Positions 13,510 through 21,722 of a stretch of 35,719 bases of DNA are shown here, one piece after another. A program made the position numbers and the translations under genes. The notes under the pieces are model-generated. The model was given only the letters and a program-made list of their open reading frames with translations. It searched no databases and was not told the DNA's origin. The stretch spans positions 1 to 35,719 of the forward strand of contig SFLG01000016.1 in the NCBI GenBank assembly GCA_004553485.1, given 5' to 3'. Numbering within the stretch: position 1 is the first letter of the stretch; each line of letters begins with the position of its first letter. Source of the stretch: Bacteroidales bacterium (GTDB lineage: Bacteria > Bacteroidota > Bacteroidia > Bacteroidales > Muribaculaceae).

Positions 13510-15471
13510 ATGATTAACCCGTACGACGCCCGCAACTACCTCCCCACCTCGGTAAAGGAGATGGAGGCCCTTGGATGGGACTACGTCGACGTCGTCCTGT
13601 TCAGCGGCGACGCCTACGTCGACCACCCGTCGTTCGGTGCCGCCGTCATCGGGCGCGTCCTCCAGGCCGCGGGATACAGGGTGGCCATAGTGCCGCAGCC
13701 AAACTGGCGCGACGACCTGCGCGACTTCCGCAAGTTCGGCCGCCCACGCCTGTTCTTCGGCGTCAGCGCCGGCGCCATGGACTCGATGGTGAACCACTAC
13801 ACCGCCAACCGCCGCCGTCGCCACGACGACGCCTACACCCCCGGCGGCAAGGCGGGCATGCGCCCCGACTACCCCACGATAGTATATTCGCAAATTCTCA
13901 AAGACCTCTTCCCCGACGTCCCCGTCATCGCCGGCGGCATCGAGGCGTCGCTGAGGCGCGTCTCGCACTACGACTACTGGCAGGACAGGCTGCGCCCGTC
14001 TATCCTTGCCGACTGCCGCGCCGACATGATAACCTACGGCATGGGCGAGCACGTCACCCTCGAGCTGGCAGCACGTCTTGCCGCCGGTGAGAAAGTCGAG
14101 GACATCACCGACCTGCGGCAGACGGTCGTCCGCCGTCCCCTCGGCGAAATACCGGCCGCGGACAGCGACACCGACGTCGTACTGTCGCCATGGGAGACGG
14201 TACGCGGCGACCGGCGCGCCCAGAGCCTGAACTTCCGCATCGTCGAGGAGGAGAGCAACCGTCGCGACGGCGGCCGCACGCTGTGGCAGGGCCACGACGG
14301 CTTTGCCATAAAAATCAACCCGATGTTCCCGGCCATGGCCCCGGGCGAGATAGACATGGCCTTTGACCTGCCCTACACCCGTATGCCCCACCCGCGCTAC
14401 AAGGGCAAGCCTATCGCCGCCTACGAGATGATACGGCACTCGGTCAACCTGCACCGCGGCTGCTTCGGAGGCTGCGCCTTCTGCACCATCTCGGCCCACC
14501 AGGGCAAGTTCATCGCCTCGCGCTCCAAAGAGTCGATTATGCGCGAGGTGCGACAGGTGGTGCAGATGCCCGACTTCAAAGGCTACATCTCAGACCTGGG
14601 CGGACCCTCGGCCAACATGTACGCCATGCACGGCCGCAACCTCAAGGCCTGCCAGGCCTGCCGGCGCCCCTCGTGCCTGCACCCGCAGGTCTGCCCCAAC
14701 CTCGACAACGACCACCGGCCCCTGCTCGACATCTACCACAGCGTCGACGCCCTGCCCCAGGTGAAGAAGTCGTTTGTCGGCAGCGGCGTGCGCTACGACC
14801 TGTCGCTGCACCCCAACAGCGACCCCGACATCGCCGCGGCAAACCGCCGCTACAACCGCGAGCTCATCCGCGACCACGTCTCGGGACGCCTTAAAGTGGC
14901 CCCCGAGCACACCGAGGACCGCGTGCTCGACGTCATGCGCAAACCATCGTTCGACCTCTTCTACGATTTCAAGCGCATCTTCGACCAGGTAAACCGCACC
15001 GAAGGCCTGCGCCAGCAACTTATCCCCTACTTCATCTCGAGCCACCCCGGCTGCCGCGAGATAGACATGGCCGAGCTGGCCTGCAAGACAAAAGACCTGG
15101 AGATGCACCTCGAGCAGGTGCAGGACTTTACCCCAACCCCCATGACGGTGAGCACCGAGATATACTATTCGGGCATACACCCCTACACCGGGCAGAAGAT
15201 CTTCACCGCCGTGCGCCCCGAGGAGAAGCTGGCCCAGCGACAGTATTTCTTCTGGTACGACCGCAACTACCGCCAGGGCATCGTGGCCTCGCTCAACCGC
15301 CTCCACCGCCCCGACCTCATCCGCAAGCTCTTCCCCAACGGCACCTCCTTTGCCCGCCCAGCCGACCGCCACGGCGAAGAATACGGCCGCGGCCACCGTC
15401 CCCAAATCACCCGCCCCGCCGCCAACAAAAAGAGTTCAACAAACCCGAAACGCAATAAAAACATAAAATAA
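13510..15471 (+). CDS. YgiQ family radical SAM protein
   Basis: A cytoplasmic radical S-adenosylmethionine enzyme of unknown substrate. It has 653 residues. The N-terminal part (MEALGWDYVDVVLFSGDAYVDHPSFG) is the family's hallmark. The cluster motif CxxxCxxC is at Cys318, Cys322 and Cys325 (RGCFGGCAFC) and is followed by ISAHQGKFIASRSKES. A second Cys group (KACQACRRPSCLHPQVCPN, about 377-395) may bind another metal centre. The C-terminal region (about 540-653) is the domain often annotated DUF3362 and ends in a disordered Lys/Asn-rich tail. It is second in the uvrB operon, and the S9 peptidase gene starts 25 bp after it. The gene is widespread, but its reaction is not established. Confidence 0.93.
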   Translation: MINPYDARNYLPTSVKEMEALGWDYVDVVLFSGDAYVDHPSFGAAVIGRVLQAAGYRVAIVPQPNWRDDLRDFRKFGRPRLFFGVSAGAMDSMVNHYTANRRRRHDDAYTPGGKAGMRPDYPTIVYSQILKDLFPDVPVIAGGIEASLRRVSHYDYWQDRLRPSILADCRADMITYGMGEHVTLELAARLAAGEKVEDITDLRQTVVRRPLGEIPAADSDTDVVLSPWETVRGDRRAQSLNFRIVEEESNRRDGGRTLWQGHDGFAIKINPMFPAMAPGEIDMAFDLPYTRMPHPRYKGKPIAAYEMIRHSVNLHRGCFGGCAFCTISAHQGKFIASRSKESIMREVRQVVQMPDFKGYISDLGGPSANMYAMHGRNLKACQACRRPSCLHPQVCPNLDNDHRPLLDIYHSVDALPQVKKSFVGSGVRYDLSLHPNSDPDIAAANRRYNRELIRDHVSGRLKVAPEHTEDRVLDVMRKPSFDLFYDFKRIFDQVNRTEGLRQQLIPYFISSHPGCREIDMAELACKTKDLEMHLEQVQDFTPTPMTVSTEIYYSGIHPYTGQKIFTAVRPEEKLAQRQYFFWYDRNYRQGIVASLNRLHRPDLIRKLFPNGTSFARPADRHGEEYGRGHRPQITRPAANKKSSTNPKRNKNIK

Positions 15472-15496
15472 CTTCACCTCATCACATTCCCCAACA

Positions 15497-17614
15497 ATGA
15501 AAGTCAGCACAGTAATGATGACATCCGCTGCAATGATGATGGCAGCGCCGGCACTGACAGCTCAGGCCGCCGACACACCCGTCATCGAGAAACAGGAATT
15601 CAAGAGCAAAACCGGCGTCTTCGACATCGACGCCCTTATGGCCCTCGGCAATGTCGGCGCCCCCGCCGTCTCGCCCGACGGCACAAAGATGCTTTACGGC
15701 ATAACCTATCAGAGCGTCAGCGAAAACCGCTCGAACACCGACCTCTATGTCGGCGCCCTCGACGGCTCGGCCCCCGTGCGCATCACCCGCACCCCCAAGA
15801 GCGAGGGCAACGCCGTATGGATTGATGGCGGCAGCCGCATCGCCTTCACCTATCCCGACGACAAAGGCAACAGCCAGCTGTGGGTGATGAACGCCGACGG
15901 CAGCGACCGCAAATGCCTCACCGACGTCGACTTCGGCGTTGACGGCTTCCTCTTCTCGCCCGACCAGAGCAAGGTTGTCATCATCGGCAACGTCAAATAC
16001 GCCCGCACCGCCCAGGACATCTATCCCGACCTGCCCAAGGCCACCGGCCGCGTGGTGGACGACCTGATGTACAAGCACTGGAACGAGTGGGTGACACAGA
16101 TCCCTCACCCCTTCGTGGGCGACTTTGACGGCAACGCCGTCACCGGCCTGGCCGACATCATGTCCGACGAGCCCTTCGAGGCGCCGATGAAGCCCTTCGG
16201 CGGCATCGAGTCATTTGCCTGGACGCCCGACAGCAAGGGCCTGGTCTACGTCTCGCGCAAAAAGACCGGCGTCGACTACGCGCTGTCCACCAACTCCGAC
16301 CTCTACCTCTACAACCTCGGTGACAAGACCACCCGCAACCTCACCGAGGGCATGATGGGCTACGACACCAACCCCGCCTTCAGCGCCGATGGCAACTACC
16401 TTGCCTGGCTGTCGATGGAGCGCGACGGCTACGAGGCCGACAAGAACCGCCTCTTCGTCATGGACATGCGCACCGGCGCCAAGACCGACATGACCGCTGA
16501 CTGGGACTACACCATCGAGGAATTTGCCTGGCGTCCCGACGGCAAGGCCATCTACTTCTGCGCCTACAAGGACGGCGTGGCCCCCATCTTCAGCATGGAT
16601 TTCAAGACACACAAAGTCACCACGCTGGCACAGGAGCAGGCCGACTACACCGGCCTCGCCGTCGTCGGCAACAAGACAATTGTCACACGCCGCCACTCGA
16701 TGATAGCTCCCAACGACATCTACCGCCTCGACATCGGCAAGAAAAAGACCGAGGTGACGCGCCTCACCGCCGTCAACGAGGACATCATGGGCCAACTCGC
16801 CCTCCCCACCGTCAAGCCCTGCATGGTGCCCACCACCGACGGCAAGGAGATGCTTACCTGGATGATCTATCCTCCCAAGTTTGACAGCGCCGCCAAATAT
16901 CCCGCCATCCTCTACTGCCAGGGCGGCCCCCAGAGCGCCGTCTCGCAGTTCTGGAGCGCACGCTGGAATTTCTGCCTGATGGCCTCCAACGGCTACATCA
17001 TGGTCGCCCCCAACCGTCGCGGCGTCCCCGGCTTCGGCACCGAGTGGGAGGAGCAGATATCCAAAGACTACCCCGGCCAGAACATGCGCGACTACCTGTC
17101 GGCCATCGACTGGGCAATGGAGAACGAGCCCGCCATCGACCGCAAGCACGTGGGCTGCACCGGCGCCAGCTACGGCGGCTTCAGCACCTACTGGCTCGCC
17201 GGCAACCACGACAAGCGCTTCGCTGCCTTCTTTGCCCACGCCGGCATCTTCAACACCGAGGCCCAGTACCTCGAGACAGAGGAGATGTGGTTTGCCAACT
17301 GGGACATGGGCGGCGCCTTCTGGGACAAGGACAACGCCGTGGCCCAGCGCACCTTTGCCAACTCGCCCCACCGCTTTGTCGACAAATGGGACACCCCCAT
17401 CATGGTCTCGCACGGCGAGTACGACTTCCGCATCCTTGCCTCGCAGGGCATGCAGGCCTTCAACGCCGCCAAGCTGCGCGGCATACCCGCCGAGATGGTG
17501 ATTTTCCCCGACGAATGTCACTGGATCCTCAAGCCCCAGAATGCCGTGATGTGGCAGCGCTTATACTTCCGCTGGTTCGACCGCTGGCTCAAGGACGACA
17601 AAAACAGCAAGTAA
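15497..17614 (+). CDS. Secreted S9 family peptidase, dipeptidyl-peptidase 5-like
   Basis: A prolyl-oligopeptidase-family serine peptidase probably acting in the periplasm on short peptides. The 705-residue protein has a signal peptide (about 1-24, ending ALTAQAA), a beta-propeller with Tol/DPP-type repeats (about 40-420; SPDGTKMLYG, TPDSKGLVYVS, SADGNYLAWLS) and a C-terminal alpha/beta-hydrolase domain. The catalytic triad is read as Ser558 in GASYGGF, Asp643 in HGEYDFRI and His675 in DECHWIL. The overall arrangement and the HGExDFRI and DExHW motifs match Bacteroidales DPP5, which removes dipeptides from peptides. Acylaminoacyl-peptidase is the alternative label. It is third in the uvrB operon, with the DUF6155 gene 18 bp downstream. 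Confidence 0.92.
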   Translation: MKVSTVMMTSAAMMMAAPALTAQAADTPVIEKQEFKSKTGVFDIDALMALGNVGAPAVSPDGTKMLYGITYQSVSENRSNTDLYVGALDGSAPVRITRTPKSEGNAVWIDGGSRIAFTYPDDKGNSQLWVMNADGSDRKCLTDVDFGVDGFLFSPDQSKVVIIGNVKYARTAQDIYPDLPKATGRVVDDLMYKHWNEWVTQIPHPFVGDFDGNAVTGLADIMSDEPFEAPMKPFGGIESFAWTPDSKGLVYVSRKKTGVDYALSTNSDLYLYNLGDKTTRNLTEGMMGYDTNPAFSADGNYLAWLSMERDGYEADKNRLFVMDMRTGAKTDMTADWDYTIEEFAWRPDGKAIYFCAYKDGVAPIFSMDFKTHKVTTLAQEQADYTGLAVVGNKTIVTRRHSMIAPNDIYRLDIGKKKTEVTRLTAVNEDIMGQLALPTVKPCMVPTTDGKEMLTWMIYPPKFDSAAKYPAILYCQGGPQSAVSQFWSARWNFCLMASNGYIMVAPNRRGVPGFGTEWEEQISKDYPGQNMRDYLSAIDWAMENEPAIDRKHVGCTGASYGGFSTYWLAGNHDKRFAAFFAHAGIFNTEAQYLETEEMWFANWDMGGAFWDKDNAVAQRTFANSPHRFVDKWDTPIMVSHGEYDFRILASQGMQAFNAAKLRGIPAEMVIFPDECHWILKPQNAVMWQRLYFRWFDRWLKDDKNSK

Positions 17615-17632
17615 ACCGCTCAGTATCAGCCG

Positions 17633-18163
17633 ATGTCGAAAACCAGCCTTAAAAAAGAGCTGAAGATGCTCAACGAGGAGCAGGTCAAGGAGATGATGCT
17701 TGACCTGTACACCTCGTGCAAGGAAGCCCGCGAATACCTCGACTTCTTTGTCGACCCGCACGTCGACGAACTGTTCGACAAGCACTTCAACGAAATCGAG
17801 AAAGAAGCCTGGCGCGGAAAATATGGCCGTTCGGCGGCCCGCATAAGCCGCATCCGCAACACGGTCAGGCACTTCCTGAGCTTCGACGCCGGCGCCGAGC
17901 ACGATTTGCTGCTGATGGAGCGAACCATCGGCGAGCTGCTGAAAGTGACCTACCGCCGCTACGTGTCGGCACCATTCGAGAACGGCATCATCAAGCTCGC
18001 CGCCGACCTGCTCAAATACGGCGAGCGTCAGCAGGTGTTCGACATGGCCCTTGCCGCCTACGACCGCATCCTCCGCAACGACTACCTGACCCGTAGCATC
18101 CGCGCCGAAATGACGCGCCAGCTTGAAGATTTCATCTCCCTGGCACGCCCCGTCAAGCGCTAA
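17633..18163 (+). CDS. DUF6155 family protein
   Basis: A 176-residue, highly charged and mostly helical protein without signal peptide or membrane segment. It begins MSKTSLKKELKMLNEEQVKEMMLDLY, resembling the Bacteroidetes DUF6155 family whose members begin in the same way (recognised from memory). The middle contains ARISRIRNTVRHFLSFDAGAEHD, and the C-terminus is helical (MTRQLEDFISLARPVKR). No catalytic motif is visible. It starts 18 bp after the S9 peptidase and closes the operon. A 9-bp tandem array and a strong terminator follow. Function unknown. Confidence 0.8.
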   Translation: MSKTSLKKELKMLNEEQVKEMMLDLYTSCKEAREYLDFFVDPHVDELFDKHFNEIEKEAWRGKYGRSAARISRIRNTVRHFLSFDAGAEHDLLLMERTIGELLKVTYRRYVSAPFENGIIKLAADLLKYGERQQVFDMALAAYDRILRNDYLTRSIRAEMTRQLEDFISLARPVKR

Positions 18164-18179
18164 CGGCAAAGGCCGCCGC

Positions 18180-18273
18180 GATAGCTAAAATAGCCAAATT
18201 AGCTAAATTAGCTAAGATAGCTATAATAGCTAAAATATCTAAAATAGCTAAAATAGCTAAGTAGCTATATTAG
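18180..18273 (+). repeat. 9-bp tandem array, TAGCTAAAA type
   Basis: Nine uninterrupted 9-bp units (18180-18260) vary around AATAGCTAA, followed by a partial unit to 18273. Read on the minus strand the units are TTAGCTATT, the same family as the array at 30676-30729 but in opposite orientation. It lies between the DUF6155 stop codon and the terminator. Confidence 0.9.
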
Positions 18274-18310
18274 CCCGGCCCGCTCTACAAAAAACCGCAC
18301 ACCCCATCAT

Positions 18311-18347
18311 AAAAAATGCGCGAAGCAACACCTTTCGCGCATTTTTT
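18311..18347 (+). terminator. Terminator of the uvrB-ygiQ-S9-DUF6155 operon
   Basis: A perfect 14-bp stem pairs 18311-18324 (AAAAAATGCGCGAA) with 18334-18347 around a 9-nt loop. The stem ends in six A:T pairs, so it can terminate in both directions. It finishes one base before the promoter box of the porin gene. Confidence 0.85.
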
Positions 18348-18348
18348 G

Positions 18349-18356
18349 TATCTTTG
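18349..18356 (+). promoter_or_regulatory. -7 box of the porin operon
   Basis: TATCTTTG, full consensus, ends 8 nt before the ATG at 18365, predicting a leader of only about 4-6 nt. Its -33 region would lie inside the terminator hairpin. Confidence 0.7.
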
Positions 18357-18364
18357 CACCGATT

Positions 18365-20323
18365 ATGCGTAAAACCCTGCTGATACTCATCGGCACACTG
18401 ATGTGCGTCTGCCTCGCCGGCCTTGCCAAAAAGCCCGTGGAGGTTGCGCCGTCGTATGCCTGGAAGATTATGCCGCCTCTGGGCCTGCACGAGGAAGCCG
18501 ACATCGACACCAACTTCATCGACTACTCGCGCCAGTCAGTCCCCTCGGCCGTCAGCGACGCCTGGGCCACTACCGGCAACTACGGCGCCGAAGGACGCGA
18601 GATGATATGGTACAAGCGCCCGGCCATGAGCGACTTCTTTTTCCGCGACGCCCTCAGCGCCTGGCTGCCCTCGCTCGAGACGCAGAAGTTCTACAACACG
18701 CGCATACCCATGACGCTGCTGTCGTACAACACCGCCGGCGGCAAGGAGACCACACAGGACCGCCTGAAGGGCATCTTCTCGGGCAACATCAACAGCAAGG
18801 CCCAGGTGGGCGCGCTGCTCGACTACATCTACTCGAAGGGCTGCTACCAGAACCAGGCCGACAAAAACCTCATCTGGGGCCTCAACGGCTCGTATATGGG
18901 CGACCGCTTCGAGTTCCAGGGCTTCTACAACCACTGGAACGGCCTCAACAAAGAAAACGGCGGCATCGAGGACGACCGCTACATCACCGACCCCGAGGAG
19001 GTGCAGGGCGGCGTCTCGAGCGTCAACCCGCAGACGATACCCGTGCTGCTGACATCGGCCACCAACCGTCTCAGCGGCGCCCAGCTTTACCTCAACGCCC
19101 GCTACAAAGTGGGCCACTGGCACGAGGAGCAGGTCGACACAACGGTGGTGCGCACCTACATCCCCGTCAGCTCGTTCATCTGGACGATGGAGTACAACCG
19201 CGGGCGACACGTCTTCCGCAACGACGCCGCCGGCGAGGCGCACAAGCTGTGGGAGAACATGTACCTCACCCACGACCACACATACGACAAGACAACCTAT
19301 TGGTCGCTGCGCAACACCGTGGGCGTGTCGCTGCTCGAGGGATGGCACAAGCTCTTCCCCTTCGGCGTCGCCGCCTACGCCACCCACGAGATACGCCGCT
19401 ACAACCAGACGGCCGACACCCTCAGCCACGAAGGCACGGGCCTGACTCCCCTGCCCGACTTCGCTCCCGAAATCGCCAACTCGGTGACGCAGAACCTGCT
19501 GTATGTCGGCGGACAGATCACCAAACAGCGCGGTTCGATACTGACCTACGGCGCCACCGCCAAAATCGGCATCGTGGGCCCGGCGGCGGGAGACCTGCAC
19601 ATCGACGGCAACATCCGCACACGCTTCCCGCTGTTGGGCGACTCGGTCAGCATCACGGCAATAGCGCGCTTCACCAACGAGCACGCCCCCTTCCTGATGA
19701 ACAACTACCGGTCGAACCACTTTATGTGGCACAACAACTTCGGCAAGGAGCGGCGCCTCAACATCGGCGGAAGCCTCAACCTGCGCCGCACCGACACGCG
19801 CCTCGATGTCTTTGTGGAGAACGTGCAGAACCACATCTACTTCGGGCCCGACTTCATGCCCGCGCAGCACGGCGGCTCGGTGCAGGTGCTGACGGCACGG
19901 CTGCAGCAGAACCTCAGCTGGCGCGCACTACACTGGGACAACACGCTCACCTTCCAGAAGTCGGCCGACGAAAGCGTCATCCCCCTGCCCAAGTTTGTCG
20001 TCTACTCAAACCTTTACGCCATCTTCCGCATCGCCACCCTGCGTATCCAGCTCGGCATCGACTGCGACTGGTATACAAAGTATTACGCGCCCAACTACCA
20101 GCCCGCCACAATGAGCTTTGCCGTCCAGCGCGAGGTAAAAATCGGCAACTATCCGTTTATGAACCTCTATGCCAACATGCACCTGGGCAAGGTGCGCTTC
20201 TACGTGATGATGTCGCACATCAATCAGGGCATCATCGGCGGCAACAACTGGTTCTCGATGCCCCACTATCCCCTTAACCCGCGCCGTTTCCAGATTGGAC
20301 TCAGCGTCGACTTCGCCAACTGA
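18365..20323 (+). CDS. Putative outer-membrane porin (Porin_10-like)
   Basis: A 652-residue outer-membrane beta-barrel. The N-terminus is a signal peptide (MRKTLLILIGTLMCVCLAGLA). The mature part alternates polar and hydrophobic residues with many aromatic girdle residues (QFEGQGFYNHWN-type strands, for example RFEFQGFYNHWNGLN, ARYKVGHWH and GKVRFYVMMSHINQG). The C-terminal strand ends in a hydrophobic/aromatic pattern (RRFQIGLSVDFAN), as expected for insertion by BAM. The stretch LETQKFYNTRIPMTLLSYNTAGGK is reminiscent of the Bacteroidetes putative-porin family (Porin_10). It is followed after 3 bp by a solute-binding protein gene and probably co-transcribed. Substrate unknown. Confidence 0.83.
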   Translation: MRKTLLILIGTLMCVCLAGLAKKPVEVAPSYAWKIMPPLGLHEEADIDTNFIDYSRQSVPSAVSDAWATTGNYGAEGREMIWYKRPAMSDFFFRDALSAWLPSLETQKFYNTRIPMTLLSYNTAGGKETTQDRLKGIFSGNINSKAQVGALLDYIYSKGCYQNQADKNLIWGLNGSYMGDRFEFQGFYNHWNGLNKENGGIEDDRYITDPEEVQGGVSSVNPQTIPVLLTSATNRLSGAQLYLNARYKVGHWHEEQVDTTVVRTYIPVSSFIWTMEYNRGRHVFRNDAAGEAHKLWENMYLTHDHTYDKTTYWSLRNTVGVSLLEGWHKLFPFGVAAYATHEIRRYNQTADTLSHEGTGLTPLPDFAPEIANSVTQNLLYVGGQITKQRGSILTYGATAKIGIVGPAAGDLHIDGNIRTRFPLLGDSVSITAIARFTNEHAPFLMNNYRSNHFMWHNNFGKERRLNIGGSLNLRRTDTRLDVFVENVQNHIYFGPDFMPAQHGGSVQVLTARLQQNLSWRALHWDNTLTFQKSADESVIPLPKFVVYSNLYAIFRIATLRIQLGIDCDWYTKYYAPNYQPATMSFAVQREVKIGNYPFMNLYANMHLGKVRFYVMMSHINQGIIGGNNWFSMPHYPLNPRRFQIGLSVDFAN

Positions 20324-20326
20324 GCC

Positions 20327-21190
20327 ATGGAACAGCGCGACACCACCTCCAACAAAAGGCGCCCGACACCCATCGCCCGGGGTCGCGTGCTCACCGTCAT
20401 CGCCGCGCTGGCGGGAGTGCTGGTGCTGTTCTTTATCGTCGGCCGCTGCTCGCGCACACGCGGGCCTATGTTTGCCCCGCCGGGAAAGTCGGGAGGCGAC
20501 ACCCTCGACATCGCCATCGAAGTATCGCCGCTGTCCTACAACATGAGCGGCGACAGCGTCCAAGGTCTTGACTACGAAATGATAACCGCTATGGCCGCCG
20601 ACAACAGGCGTCCCGTCAAGCTGCATCCCTTCGCCCCCCTGCCGTACGCCCTGAGAGGCCTGCGCGAGGGACGGTACGACATCATCATCTCCGCCCTGCC
20701 CTCGACACGCCGGCTCAAAGACTCGGTGATGCTGTCGTCACCGCTGTACCTTGACCGTCAGGTGCTTGTACAGCGCCGCGACGACTCGACAGCCGTCACC
20801 TCACCCCAGCAGCTGGGCGGCCGCGAGGTGTGGATTGCCGACGGCTCGCCGATGGCCGACCGCATCGATAACCTGTCGTCGGAGATAGGCAGCAAAATCA
20901 CCGTGAGGACACAGAAAGGCCGCACGGCCGAGCACCTTGTGATGCTCGTCGAGGCGGGTAAAATCCCCAATGCCGTCGTCAACGAGGGCCTTGCCCGCAG
21001 CATGGCCGCCCGCGACAGTATCCTCACCTACGACACCCCCGTCAGCTTCACCCAGTTCCAGACCTGGGCCGTCGCCGACGGCAACACCGCCATGCGCGAC
21101 CTGCTAAACGGGTGGATTGCCTGCTTCCGCACCACCGGCACCTACACCCGCCTGCTCGAAAAGTACGGGATGACTGCCCCCAAACAGTAA
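20327..21190 (+). CDS. Membrane-anchored periplasmic substrate-binding protein (SBP_bac_3-like)
   Basis: A 287-residue protein with a short cytoplasmic N-terminus, one membrane helix (about 21-40, LTVIAALAGVLVLFFIVG) and a periplasmic type-2 solute-binding fold (about 58-285). The features DTLDIAIEVSPLSYN, GLDYEMITAMA, ALRGLREGRYDIIISALPST and LYLDRQVLVQR follow the order seen in family 3 amino-acid-binding proteins and in the N-terminal domain of MltF. No transglycosylase domain follows, and no ABC permease or ATPase is adjacent, so it may act as a sensor or a regulator of a partner rather than as an import component. It starts 3 bp after the porin stop codon. The final codons (Pro-Lys-Gln-stop) lie in a DNA segment repeated twice more downstream. 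Confidence 0.8.
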   Translation: MEQRDTTSNKRRPTPIARGRVLTVIAALAGVLVLFFIVGRCSRTRGPMFAPPGKSGGDTLDIAIEVSPLSYNMSGDSVQGLDYEMITAMAADNRRPVKLHPFAPLPYALRGLREGRYDIIISALPSTRRLKDSVMLSSPLYLDRQVLVQRRDDSTAVTSPQQLGGREVWIADGSPMADRIDNLSSEIGSKITVRTQKGRTAEHLVMLVEAGKIPNAVVNEGLARSMAARDSILTYDTPVSFTQFQTWAVADGNTAMRDLLNGWIACFRTTGTYTRLLEKYGMTAPKQ

Positions 21191-21240
21191 GGGCGCGACC
21201 ACACCCCAAACAGTAAGGATGACTGCCCCCAAACAGTAAG
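21169..21240 (+). repeat. Short direct repeats duplicating the 3' end of the SBP gene
   Basis: A 23-bp sequence (GATGACTGCCCCCAAACAGT plus AAG) occurs at 21169-21191 and 21218-21240. Its 14-bp core CCCCAAACAGTAAG also occurs at 21204-21217. The first copy contains the stop codon of the SBP gene. Confidence 0.85.
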
Positions 21241-21294
21241 CCGGGAGCAGCACTCCACTCCATTTTTCCCATTTTTGACGATAGCAAAATGCAA

Positions 21295-21331
21295 GCGCAC
21301 AGCATCGGCTACAGCCGTCGGTGCGCCTTTT
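21295..21331 (+). terminator. Terminator of the porin-SBP operon
   Basis: GCGCAC at 21295-21300 pairs with GTGCGC at 21321-21326, with an inner stem CGGCT/AGCCG, followed by CTTTTGTG. The T-run is short, so strength is uncertain. Confidence 0.5.
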
Positions 21332-21405
21332 GTGTTGCAATTCGACACATCGGCCAACAAAATGCAATTTACTCGCATATTTTTTTAAACAAAATACACG
21401 TAAAA

Positions 21406-21437
21406 TTTGTATATTTTCGACAAAGAGTATAAATTTG
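21406..21437 (+). promoter_or_regulatory. Promoter of the C10 protease gene
   Basis: -33 TTTG at 21406-21409, a 20-bp spacer and -7 TAAATTTG at 21430-21437: a textbook Bacteroidetes promoter. The start of transcription would be near 21441. Confidence 0.75.
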
Positions 21438-21440
21438 CAC

Positions 21441-21722
21441 CCTGTTATCCGCAATGAAAGCCAGACGATGCGCCAAACTTGATTTTTGCCATCAAAACCA
21501 GGCATGGGGATTTCCAAACAACATATACTAACAATCATCACATAGCAATTCGACAACAACTATTACCGTTAGGTAATTTTTCGACAGACCAGACACTTTA
21601 CACACTCCACACATCCGTATGCCAACGTGGCGTCGAGGAACGTCGCATGGCACAGCCCCGGCCCGAACCTAACGGGCCTTCACACATAAAACTATAATAG
21701 TAACCCGATATATTAATGTAAG
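21441..21722 (+). promoter_or_regulatory. Long 5' leader of the C10 protease gene
   Basis: About 280 nt separate the predicted start of transcription from the ATG. Possible stems are TGCCA/TGGCA around 21619-21653 and GCCCG/CGGGC at 21661-21678, just upstream of an AT-rich stretch before the start codon. A 72-codon frame at 21479-21697 has no features of a real protein. Regulation through the leader is a hypothesis. Confidence 0.45.

Noticed and set aside
18180..18273. Could the 9-bp arrays be CRISPR?
   Set aside because: Units are 9 bp, contiguous and without spacers; no cas genes are present.
21479..21697. 72-aa frame in the leader of the C10 protease
   Set aside because: Composition is typical of non-coding sequence (many His, Gln and Thr, no hydrophobic core), and it overlaps the candidate leader stems.
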